Assembly: GCF_026559675.1 (NCBI RefSeq)
Contig: NZ_CP092891.1
Coordinates: 3,410,001-3,474,000 of the forward strand
Direction of reading: 5' to 3'
Source: Microbacterium oxydans
Lineage (GTDB): Bacteria; Actinomycetota; Actinomycetes; Actinomycetales; Microbacteriaceae
DNA: 64,000 bases
Shown: in pieces, positions 50,331-59,555 of the stretch
Layout of the letters: each line of letters opens with the position of its first letter
Position numbering within the stretch: the first letter of the stretch is position 1
Notes under the pieces: generated by a model
Told to the model about the DNA's origin: nothing
The model's database searches: none
The model's input: only the letters and a program-made list of their open reading frames with translations
Program-made: the position numbers and the translations under genes

Positions 50331-50879
50331 ATGGCGCCCCAGATTCCCCTCGACGCGGGATATGCGATGACGGTGATCGATCGCATCGATGATTCGAATC
50401 GCGACACGGTCGAGCAGCAGTTCGTCGAGTGCCTCAAGTTCCTTGCGATCACCTCCTCGACCTCCGGGAGACGCATCGCCGTCATCCCGGAGGTCGACCG
50501 GGTCTGGCACGAGCTGATCCTCCAGACCGTCGCCTATGTCCGCCTGTGCGCGAGTCTGCCGGGGAAGCAGTTCTTGCACCATGAGTCCATCTCGCCGACC
50601 GGATACTACGACCGCGTCGGTGATCGAGAGTTCGTGCGCGAGTTCGTGCAGTGGATTCCCGATTACGTCCAGAACTTCGGACCATTCACGGAACGCAGCG
50701 CCGCGCTGTGGACGGTCACCGGCTTCTTGGAGAGCGAGATGGGCATGTCTCTTGCCGAGATCAACGCCTTCGGGCGCGAAGAGAGCGCGGAAGTACTCCT
50801 TCCCCACGACTCACCGTGGCTTCTCCTCGGTACGCACACGCACATCTCAGAGCTCCTGGAATCAGATCCGTCGGAGTGA
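50331..50879 (+). CDS. GRDP-like (glycine-rich-domain-containing-protein-like) protein, possible peptide-maturation factor
   Basis: 182 residues, soluble. The centre (EVDRVWHELILQTVAYVRLC, then GKQFLHHESI) matches the conserved core of the PF07173/GRDP-like family: Asp-x-x-Trp-His (H60), an aromatic-Cys segment (C73) and paired His83-His84. The His and Cys could form a metal site. No enzyme activity is established for small bacterial members. ATG 50331 has GAAGGAAC upstream. Tight spacing to the peptides and enzyme genes suggests a role in processing the peptides. Annotation as GRDP-like is from pattern memory only. Confidence 0.6.
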   Translation: MAPQIPLDAGYAMTVIDRIDDSNRDTVEQQFVECLKFLAITSSTSGRRIAVIPEVDRVWHELILQTVAYVRLCASLPGKQFLHHESISPTGYYDRVGDREFVREFVQWIPDYVQNFGPFTERSAALWTVTGFLESEMGMSLAEINAFGREESAEVLLPHDSPWLLLGTHTHISELLESDPSE

Positions 50880-50898
50880 CGAAGGTCAGAGCTGTCCG

Positions 50899-51849
50899 AT
50901 GAACTCGCTCGCGCATGTGCTTGAGCCCCCCAGCGGCGGGAGCTTCGCGCTTCCGGACATGACACCCTCCAGCGACTTTCAGCGGAAGATCCTCGATCGG
51001 ATGAGCGCTCTTTCGTGGAACCGCTATCCGTCTGTCTCCGCGGAGGTCCTGCGGAGGACGCCCTGGGACTTCTCTGCGAGTGGTGCCACGACGATCTTCG
51101 CTCGAGGGGCAGAGCAGGCAATCCTCGAAGTCCTCCGGTCATGCGCTGCTCGACGCGTCATCATTCCCGAATACTCCTACCCGGGATACGCGAGAGCGTG
51201 CAGCTCTATCGGCGCGCAGGTGACCACCTACCGTGATGAAGCTCAACTGCTGGAGATGGCTCAGTCGCCTTCCTCCGTCGAGACGGTGATGGTGATCACC
51301 GTTCCGGGCAACCCCATCGACACCGCACAACCGATGACGGATGTCCGGAGCGGCGATCCGAGGGTTCATCTCCTCGTCGACGCCGCCTACGCGGTGCCCT
51401 TCGGAGATGAGTTTCGCGCGACCGTCTCGTGGTGGCTGGAGCGTGGAGCGGCCGTCGCCTTCACGTTGTCCAAGCTGGCCTGTCTCGCCGCCACCCGTTT
51501 CGGCGGCGTCATCCGACCGAGCGGAGCATTCCCGCGACTGCAGCAGGAACAGAAGTACTGGGATCTCCTCTCGACGGCGGTGATCGACGCCTTCGGTGAC
51601 CCGCGCATCGTCGCAATGGCATTGGCCTGGAGTCGCGCGCAGCAGGCGATCGGCGCCGATCTGGTGAAGCGGATCGAGGTGGCACACATTCCGGTTTTCG
51701 GCCGTGGCGGTGGCTGCTTCGCCACGGTGCCGTTCGCCTCGATACCGCCCGAGATCAGGGTCGATCTGAGCGCAAAGGACTTCAGTGATGTCTGGACGCG
51801 CATCGATGCCTCCCGGCACAACATCGCCGTCCTGAGAGGCCGACGGTGA
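50899..51849 (+). CDS. PLP-dependent aminotransferase-like enzyme (class I/II, HisC-like) in peptide operon
   Basis: A 316-residue fold-type I enzyme. The cofactor residues are all visible: Asn138 in GNP, Asp161 and Tyr164 in VDAAY, PLP lysine Lys192 in TLSK, Arg200 in ATRFGG, and substrate-carboxylate Arg287 in EIRVDLS. It is therefore probably active as an aminotransferase or related PLP enzyme, but shorter than HisC (about 350) with a short N-terminus. It starts 19 nt after the GRDP-like gene with only a weak ribosome site, and overlaps the exporter start. It might act on the peptide or on a small precursor. Confidence 0.72.
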   Translation: MNSLAHVLEPPSGGSFALPDMTPSSDFQRKILDRMSALSWNRYPSVSAEVLRRTPWDFSASGATTIFARGAEQAILEVLRSCAARRVIIPEYSYPGYARACSSIGAQVTTYRDEAQLLEMAQSPSSVETVMVITVPGNPIDTAQPMTDVRSGDPRVHLLVDAAYAVPFGDEFRATVSWWLERGAAVAFTLSKLACLAATRFGGVIRPSGAFPRLQQEQKYWDLLSTAVIDAFGDPRIVAMALAWSRAQQAIGADLVKRIEVAHIPVFGRGGGCFATVPFASIPPEIRVDLSAKDFSDVWTRIDASRHNIAVLRGRR

Positions 51850-53153
51850 GCCTACGAGGAATCCGGCAGGACCTGTCCCGCGTGCTGAAGCACGCGACGC
51901 CCATGATGCTGGCGCAGGTCATCCCGCTCGGCGCCTCGTTCGTCCTGCTGGCGGTGGCTCTGGCCGTGGGACGAACCGACTTCGCCGCCATCATCGGCAC
52001 GACGGCGACCATCAGTGGGCTCGGGACCCTCATCAACGTCGGCGTCGGGATCGGGACCCTGCGTGATCTGGGTCAGGCGCGCACCGATCCCGCCCGGATC
52101 GCGGACGCCCTCGCCGGCAACCTCCGCCTCGCGTCGGCGGTGTCCTTCCTCGTCGTCGCGATCAGCGCCGTCGCGGGCGTCGCCCTCAGCTCCGCCTCAC
52201 CGCCCGACTCGACCCTCGTGGTGGCACTCTGGGTCGCGCTGGTCGTGCAGCTTCCGGCGAACGTCCTGTCGTCGCACACCAGCGTGCTCTCGGCCGCCTT
52301 CCAGCACCTCGGCCGCGAGAAGGACAACCTCACGATCAACCTCACCCGATCGCTGGTCGGTCTGGCCCTCGGCGTGGGAATCGTCCTGCTCGTCCCGGAT
52401 CCGCTCCTCGCCATCGCGCTGCAGTCGGCGCTCGCCTCACTCATGGTCCTCGCCATGCTCGTGGAACGTCGGCGCCGACTGGTCCGAGCCGGAGTCCGCG
52501 TTCGCCTCCTCCGCGCGCCCGACTTCTCGCCTCGACGCATCGGGGATCGAGTCCTCAACTCTCTCGACGGAGCGGTCTTCCTGCTGCTGTTCATGTTCGC
52601 GCAGACGATCGCGGCGAGCATCTCGGTGGGCGTCGCCGCCCAGGTCGCCGCCGGCGTCGCGCTGTGCCGGACGATCATCATCCCCCTGAAGATGATCGGA
52701 CAGACCGCCGGCCGGATGAGCCTCCAGGATCGCGATCGAGGCTCGAACCATCTGATCGCGTCGTTCGCAGCCGTCGGGATCTTCGTCGTACCGGCCGCAG
52801 CGGCGCTCCTCCTGCTCGCCGCCGTCGGCGTGAGCCCGGTGGGCGATGCGACGCTGAGCGTCCTCATCGCCGTGCAACTGCTGCTGGAGCCCTTCTCCGG
52901 ATCGCTCTTCGCCTATCTGAAGGTCGTCTTCGGCGCCACCGCCGGTCTGCTCGGGCTGATCCTCACGTACCTCGTGCTCGCCCCGGCAGTGCTGCTCGCC
53001 TGCCGGTTCCTCGCGCCCGATGCCGCGGCGCTCTGGACCGGCCTCGTACTCGTGCGGTTCCTCTTCAGCGTCTCGAACGCCGCAGCGCTCCGCGCGCGAT
53101 CACGCCGGGATCGCAGGAACCGGGTGGGAACCAGTCGAGCCCCGCTCGCCTGA
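51846..53153 (+). CDS. MOP-superfamily (MATE/flippase-like) membrane exporter in peptide operon
   Basis: 435 residues with 12 hydrophobic segments after a short basic start (RQDLSRVLKHATPMMLAQVIPLG). The repeated two-half layout and the lack of ABC or MFS motifs fit the MATE/polysaccharide-flippase superfamily. GTG 51846 overlaps the aminotransferase stop (GTGA). As the last gene of the run it is the natural candidate to export the mature peptide product, as the MATE protein MbnM does in methanobactin operons. Confidence 0.75.
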   Translation: MSLRGIRQDLSRVLKHATPMMLAQVIPLGASFVLLAVALAVGRTDFAAIIGTTATISGLGTLINVGVGIGTLRDLGQARTDPARIADALAGNLRLASAVSFLVVAISAVAGVALSSASPPDSTLVVALWVALVVQLPANVLSSHTSVLSAAFQHLGREKDNLTINLTRSLVGLALGVGIVLLVPDPLLAIALQSALASLMVLAMLVERRRRLVRAGVRVRLLRAPDFSPRRIGDRVLNSLDGAVFLLLFMFAQTIAASISVGVAAQVAAGVALCRTIIIPLKMIGQTAGRMSLQDRDRGSNHLIASFAAVGIFVVPAAAALLLLAAVGVSPVGDATLSVLIAVQLLLEPFSGSLFAYLKVVFGATAGLLGLILTYLVLAPAVLLACRFLAPDAAALWTGLVLVRFLFSVSNAAALRARSRRDRRNRVGTSRAPLA

Positions 53154-53171
53154 CTCCCACCCGACACACGA

Positions 53172-55394
<2,223 letters not shown>

Positions 55395-55459
55395 GCGCTC
55401 CTCCTGGAGATGCTCCTTCTGGTCGTCTCCCGCCTTCCGGATCGGGAGGCGGGGTCAAA

Positions 55460-55480
55460 GTTGAGTCTTGTTGACTCAAG
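55460..55480. promoter_or_regulatory. HAIR operator (HspR site) upstream of clpB
   Basis: The consensus CTTGAGT-N7-ACTCAAG is present with one mismatch in the left arm (GTTGAGT-CTTGTTG-ACTCAAG). It indicates heat-shock control by HspR, as known in streptomycetes and mycobacteria. Confidence 0.85.
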
Positions 55481-55521
55481 TTTAGCACTCGCCGAGTTTC
55501 TCCTCCAGTCCGCGCCTCCCG

Positions 55522-56721
55522 TCAGCGCTCCCGCACGATCGCGTCCCAGATCGCGGACGCGACAACGCGCTTGGACCCCGATGCGGTCGCCGACACCGCA
55601 CCGCCGGGGCCCAGGATATGGACGGCGTTCTCCGCGCTCTCGAAACCGCGCTCCCAGCCGACCTCGTTCACCACGAGCAGGTCGACACCCTTGCGCTGCT
55701 GCTTGCCGCGAGCGCGCGCGAGCAGCTCGGCCTCATCCTCCGGAGTCTCCGCCGCGAAGCCGACGACGAGCTGACCCGGGCGGCGCGCCGAGGCCAGGGC
55801 CGCGACGATGTCCTCGTTCTCGATCAACTCGATCGCGGGGACTCCCCCGCCCTCCTTGGTGAGCTTGCGCTCCGAGACCGCAGCCGGGCGGTAGTCGGCG
55901 ACCGCGGCGGCCATCACGACCACGTCGGCCTCGACGGCCTCCCGCTTCATCGCGTCGGCGAGCTCGGCCGCGGCCCCCACGACCACGACGCGGATCGCGG
56001 GATGCCGTACCGCGGCGAGCACGTCACCCGAGATGTTCGCCGACACCAGCGTGACCTCGGCTCCGCGGGCGGCGGCCTCCGCGGCGAGCGCCGCACCCTG
56101 ACGGCCGCTGGAGCGGTTGCCGAGGAAGCGCACCGGATCGATCGGCTCGCGCGTGCCGCCCGCCGAGACCACGACGCGCACGCCGGCCAGATCACCCGGG
56201 GTCAGCAGCGCCTGTGCCGCCGCGAAGATCTCCTCGGGCTCCGCCATCCGCCCCGGGCCGCTGTCGCCCCCGGCGAGCTCCCCGTCGGCCGGACCCACGA
56301 GGTGCACGCCGCGCTCGCGCAGCGTCGCGATGTTCGCCTGCGTCGCCCGGTTCCGCCACATCTCCGCGTGCATGGCCGGGGCGATCAGCACCGGCGCCTC
56401 GGTCGCGAGCAGCGTGGTGCCGAGGAGGTCGTCGGCGAGGCCCGCGGTGATCTTCGCGATCGAGTTCGCGGTGGCGGGCGCCACGATGACGAGCTCCGCG
56501 GCCTGCCCGAGCGCGACGTGCCGCACCTTCGCCACGTCCTCGTGCACGCTCGTGGTGACCGGGTGGCGGCTGATCGCCTCCCAGGTCGGCAGTCCCACGA
56601 AGCGCAGCGCATCTTCGGTGGGCACCACGGTCACGTCGTGCCCACCCTTCGTGAGCAGGCGCACGAGGTGCACCGTCTTGTACGCGGCGATGCCGCCCGT
56701 GACTCCGACGACGATGTTCAC
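55522..56721 (-). CDS. coaBC: Bifunctional phosphopantothenoylcysteine decarboxylase / phosphopantothenate-cysteine ligase
   Basis: A 399-residue enzyme catalysing two steps of coenzyme A synthesis. The N-terminal CoaC flavoprotein domain has GVTGGIAAYK and the PAMHAEMW motif. The C-terminal CoaB domain has SAGGTREPIDPVRFLGNRSSGRQG and LIENEDIVA. Where the E. coli active-site Cys motif ACGD should lie, this protein reads AGGD. GTG 56721 opens the family start MNIVVGVTGG; CAGAAT is 6 nt upstream, near the leaderless layout. Divergent from the NRDE-like gene. Confidence 0.94.
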   Translation of the reverse strand: MNIVVGVTGGIAAYKTVHLVRLLTKGGHDVTVVPTEDALRFVGLPTWEAISRHPVTTSVHEDVAKVRHVALGQAAELVIVAPATANSIAKITAGLADDLLGTTLLATEAPVLIAPAMHAEMWRNRATQANIATLRERGVHLVGPADGELAGGDSGPGRMAEPEEIFAAAQALLTPGDLAGVRVVVSAGGTREPIDPVRFLGNRSSGRQGAALAAEAAARGAEVTLVSANISGDVLAAVRHPAIRVVVVGAAAELADAMKREAVEADVVVMAAAVADYRPAAVSERKLTKEGGGVPAIELIENEDIVAALASARRPGQLVVGFAAETPEDEAELLARARGKQQRKGVDLLVVNEVGWERGFESAENAVHILGPGGAVSATASGSKRVVASAIWDAIVRER

Positions 56722-56775
56722 GTCTCGATTCTGCCCCAGCATCCACCCGCTCGGGCCGACGTCTTCCGCTCGACC

Positions 56776-56781
56776 TAGACT
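56776..56781 (+). promoter_or_regulatory. -10 element TAGACT of the TANGO2/NRDE-like gene
   Basis: TAGACT lies 7 nt before GTG 56789. Confidence 0.5.
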
Positions 56782-56788
56782 TGAGCGC

Positions 56789-57490
56789 GTGTGCACGGTC
56801 GTGATCGATGTCGAGGATGCCGGATTCGCACGACTGCTGGCCGTGCGCGACGAAGACCCGCTACGGGCCTGGGATTCGCTCGGCACCTGGTGGCCGGAGG
56901 ACTACCCCGGAGTGATCGGCATCCGTGATCGCCGCGCGGGCGGGGCGTGGCTCGCGGCGAACCCCGCCGAACGCCGGCTGGCCGTGCTGCTCAACCGTGC
57001 GGACGTGCGCGACCTGACCGACGGTCATGCCGTCTCCCGCGGCTCCCTCGCCCTCGAGTCGGTCCTCGGCCGCTCCCCCGTCGCGCCGCTGCAGATGCAC
57101 GGCTTCAACCTGCTCGAGGTCGGCCCCGAGGGCGCCCGGGTGCTGTCCTGGGACGGCGTCGAGCTGCGGGAGACCCCCATCGTCCCCGGCACGCACATGA
57201 TCGCCCACGACGACCTCGACGATGCGACGACCCCGCGGATCGCGGCCTGGCTGCCGGAGTTCCGCTCGCTCGGCCCGACTGCGGACAGTGCGGACTGGAC
57301 GACGGAGTGGACCGCACTGCTCGCGGCATCCACCGAGCTCCCGCCCGAAGACGACCGCGCGATCATCCGTGACAACCGCCCGCACGGCTACTCCACGCAG
57401 TCGCTGCTCTACTGCGTGGCCTCGGTGACCGCCGAGGGCGTCGAGGTGCGCGACGTGGCCCTGCCGTCGCCCGCCCACTGGACCGAATAG
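56789..57490 (+). CDS. NRDE/TANGO2-family protein
   Basis: 233 residues. It starts MCTVVIDVED and carries RDEDP at 19-23, the NRDE-type motif, with Cys2 exposed after Met removal as in Ntn-hydrolase-like TANGO2 proteins. The later segments HGFNLLEVGPEG and SPVAPLQM fit the family only loosely. The eukaryotic homologue is linked to haem or lipid handling; the bacterial role is unknown. Leaderless-type promoter. Confidence 0.75.
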   Translation: MCTVVIDVEDAGFARLLAVRDEDPLRAWDSLGTWWPEDYPGVIGIRDRRAGGAWLAANPAERRLAVLLNRADVRDLTDGHAVSRGSLALESVLGRSPVAPLQMHGFNLLEVGPEGARVLSWDGVELRETPIVPGTHMIAHDDLDDATTPRIAAWLPEFRSLGPTADSADWTTEWTALLAASTELPPEDDRAIIRDNRPHGYSTQSLLYCVASVTAEGVEVRDVALPSPAHWTE

Positions 57491-57517
57491 CCGCGGGCCC
57501 CGAGTCAGGCGCCCGGA

Positions 57518-58492
57518 TCAGGCGGCCGGCACCGCCGAATCCTCGGCGCAGGAGAACCGCGCCCGGTAGGCGGTGGGCGTGAGCCCGAGCACCCGGGCGA
57601 AGTTCTGCCGGAGCACGGCCGCCGACCCGAAGCCGCATTCGTCGGCGATGTGCTCGAGCGGGAGGTCGGTGCGCTCCAGCATCCGCTGCGCGTGGATGAT
57701 GCGCTGCCGCGCGAGCCAGGCCGCGGGCGTCGCCCCGTACTCGGCCTTGAAACGTCGGGCGAAGGTGCGCGGCGACATCAGCGCCCGGGCCGCCAGCTGG
57801 TCGACGCCGAGGTCGTCGCGCAGATGCTCGACCGCCCAGTCGGCGACGGCCGCGAGGGAGTCCGTCGGGACGACGGGGATCGGCCGATCGATGAACTGCG
57901 CCTGACCGCCGTCGCGCTGCGGCGGCACGACCATCCGGCGGGCGATGCGGTTCGTGAGCTCGGCGCCCACCTCCTGGCGGAGCAGGTGCAGGCAGGCGTC
58001 GATGCCGGCGGCGGTGCCCGCGCTCGTGATGATCTTGTCGTCCTGCACGAACAGCACGTCGGGGTCGATGTCGATCTGCGGGTACATGTCGGCCATGACG
58101 TGCGCGTACATCCAGTGCGTGGTCGCGCGACGCCCGTCGAGCACCCCGGCCGCGGCGAGGATGAAGGAGCCGCTGCACACGCTCATGACCCAGGCGCCGC
58201 GAGCGACGGCATCCCTCGCGACGTCGAGCAGGAGCGGATCGATGTCGCCCCAGCTCTCCCGGGGCACGGGGCAGAACACCACGAGGTCGGCCTCGTACGC
58301 GAAGGACAGGTCGTGCTCGACGTTGACCGAGAACCCGATCTTCGATCTCACGACGCCCGCGCGGGAGGCGACGATGCGGAAGTCGAAGTTCGGAACCCCG
58401 TCGTCGGCGCGGTCCAGACCGAACGCCTCGCAGGCGACACCGAACTCGAAGGGGGCGAACCCGTCCTGGATCACGCAGGCGACCGTCTTCAT
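57518..58492 (-). CDS. GlxA-type transcriptional regulator (DJ-1/PfpI plus AraC)
   Basis: 324 residues. An N-terminal DJ-1/PfpI-like domain (TVACVIQDGFAPFEFGVACEAFG, Cys elbow SVCSGSFILAAAG) is followed by a C-terminal AraC helix-turn-helix pair (ARALMSPRTFARRFKAEYGATPAAWLARQRI and LEHIADECGFGSAAVLRQNFARVLGLTP). ATG 58492 was chosen over 58519 because GGGGAG precedes it. Targets are unknown; an inverted repeat lies just upstream. Confidence 0.92.
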   Translation of the reverse strand: MKTVACVIQDGFAPFEFGVACEAFGLDRADDGVPNFDFRIVASRAGVVRSKIGFSVNVEHDLSFAYEADLVVFCPVPRESWGDIDPLLLDVARDAVARGAWVMSVCSGSFILAAAGVLDGRRATTHWMYAHVMADMYPQIDIDPDVLFVQDDKIITSAGTAAGIDACLHLLRQEVGAELTNRIARRMVVPPQRDGGQAQFIDRPIPVVPTDSLAAVADWAVEHLRDDLGVDQLAARALMSPRTFARRFKAEYGATPAAWLARQRIIHAQRMLERTDLPLEHIADECGFGSAAVLRQNFARVLGLTPTAYRARFSCAEDSAVPAA

Positions 58493-58506
58493 GCACACTC
58501 CCCGAT

Positions 58507-58541
58507 TGGCAGTTTTCATACGTTCATCGTCTTGTCTGCCA
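58507..58541. promoter_or_regulatory. Inverted repeat TGGCAG...CTGCCA upstream of GlxA-type gene
   Basis: 6-bp perfect arms (58507-58512 and 58536-58541) lie 23 bp apart in an AT-rich stretch between the divergent regulator and small membrane protein genes. A possible binding site for the AraC-type domain. Confidence 0.4.
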
Positions 58542-58565
58542 CTCGTGGCGGTTCGGCATCGAACG

Positions 58566-58571
58566 TAGCGT
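58566..58571 (+). promoter_or_regulatory. -10 element TAGCGT of the 53-residue membrane protein gene
   Basis: TAGCGT lies 7 nt before ATG 58579. Confidence 0.5.
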
Positions 58572-58578
58572 TTCTGCC

Positions 58579-58740
58579 ATGGTACTCCTCATCGCACTCA
58601 TCGCCCTCATCGTGTGGGCGGCCGTCGCCACCGTCATCGAGCTGCGCCGTGACGGCTACCGCCGCAACCCCACCGATTGGAACCGTCTCGCCGGCCGCGA
58701 CATCACCCAGCAGGCCGAGTCCGGGCACGGCTACCGCTGA
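58579..58740 (+). CDS. Small single-span membrane protein, 53 residues
   Basis: It begins MVLLIALIALIVWAAVATV, one membrane helix, followed by a cytoplasmic tail with conserved-looking RRDGYRRNPTDWNRLAGRD. Both the leaderless-type promoter and the codon pattern support expression. No function is recognised. Confidence 0.65.
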   Translation: MVLLIALIALIVWAAVATVIELRRDGYRRNPTDWNRLAGRDITQQAESGHGYR

Positions 58741-58797
58741 TCTCCTGCCTCCGCACGAGAACGGGCATCCTCCCGTGCGCCTCATGACCGCCGGGGC

Positions 58798-58803
58798 TAC
58801 GCT
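58798..58803 (+). promoter_or_regulatory. -10 element TACGCT of the Pro-rich membrane protein gene
   Basis: TACGCT lies 7 nt before ATG 58811. Confidence 0.5.
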
Positions 58804-58810
58804 CGTCGAC

Positions 58811-59419
58811 ATGAGCGACCCCCAGCAGCCTCCCGTGCCGTCGTCCGCGCAGCCGACCCCGCAGGCGCCGGCCGCTCCGCATCTACCCGCGGAACCGCAG
58901 TATCCGGCGGGGACGCATGACCTCGGCGCCACCCTGTCGACGGCCGCGCCGCAGGCCCGACCCGCCGCGCCCGGCGCACCTCAGGCGTATCCGACCGCGC
59001 CGCCGCCGGGGTATCCGACCGCAGCCCCCGTGGCACAGGCGTTCACGCCCTCCGCTCCGGGATATCCGGGGCCGTATGCGGGGCCGTATGCAGCGCCGGC
59101 ACAGGCGCGCGGCGGCAACCCGCTCGGACGGACAGCTTTCGTCATCGCGGTGGCCACCTTCGCCATCAACCTGATCGCCTCGCTCGCGCGACCGCTCGTC
59201 TACAGCGGCACGGGCGGATACGAGTTCATGCTCGTCATCGACAACGGGATCGGGTTCTTCAGCTTCTTCGGCTACGCGCTGGCACTGGTGCTCGGGCTGA
59301 TCGCCGCGCGTCGCGCCGCATCGCGGCTGCTCACCGGCATCGCGATCGGCATCGCCGGAGTCGGGGTGATCGGAGTTGCCTTCACGGGGGTCATCATGGT
59401 CGCGCTCCGCTACTTCTGA
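58811..59419 (+). CDS. Pro/Ala-rich membrane protein with three C-terminal helices
   Basis: 202 residues. Residues 1-100 are disordered-looking and rich in Pro, Ala, Gln and Tyr, with GYP repeats (PPGYPTA, APGYPGPYAGPYA). Three hydrophobic helices follow (about 108-125, 143-162, 168-195). The layout is typical of small actinobacterial DUF4190-like envelope proteins. Its 3' end is partly duplicated downstream at 59486-59510. Confidence 0.7.
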   Translation: MSDPQQPPVPSSAQPTPQAPAAPHLPAEPQYPAGTHDLGATLSTAAPQARPAAPGAPQAYPTAPPPGYPTAAPVAQAFTPSAPGYPGPYAGPYAAPAQARGGNPLGRTAFVIAVATFAINLIASLARPLVYSGTGGYEFMLVIDNGIGFFSFFGYALALVLGLIAARRAASRLLTGIAIGIAGVGVIGVAFTGVIMVALRYF

Positions 59420-59434
59420 GGCGGCTCAGCAGCC

Positions 59435-59555
59435 CCTCAGCGCGCGCCGAGAGCACGCGCTCGTAGACCTCGACCATCGCCCGAGCCGGGGTTATCGGAG
59501 TCGCCTTCACCCTCAGCGCGCCGAGAGCACGCGCTCGTAGACCTCGACCATCGCC
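59435..59555. repeat. Tandem duplication of the glycosyltransferase 3' end
   Basis: 47 nt at 59435-59481 recur as 45 nt at 59511-59555 (identical except a 2-nt indel). The second copy is the real gene end including its stop codon. Between them, 59486-59510 matches 59361-59385 in the Pro-rich gene at 22 of 25 positions. A segment spanning both convergent gene ends was duplicated, and about 50 nt were then lost from one copy. Confidence 0.75.

Noticed and set aside
49992..53153. Peptide operon as a daptide locus (a RiPP class known from Microbacterium)
   Set aside because: Daptide precursors end in Thr and need an oxidative decarboxylase and a methyltransferase; none is present, and the cores here carry Cys-Cys.
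49992..53153. Peptide operon as a methanobactin locus
   Set aside because: An aminotransferase and a MATE-type exporter are shared, but no DUF692 MbnB or MbnC is found and the precursors differ.
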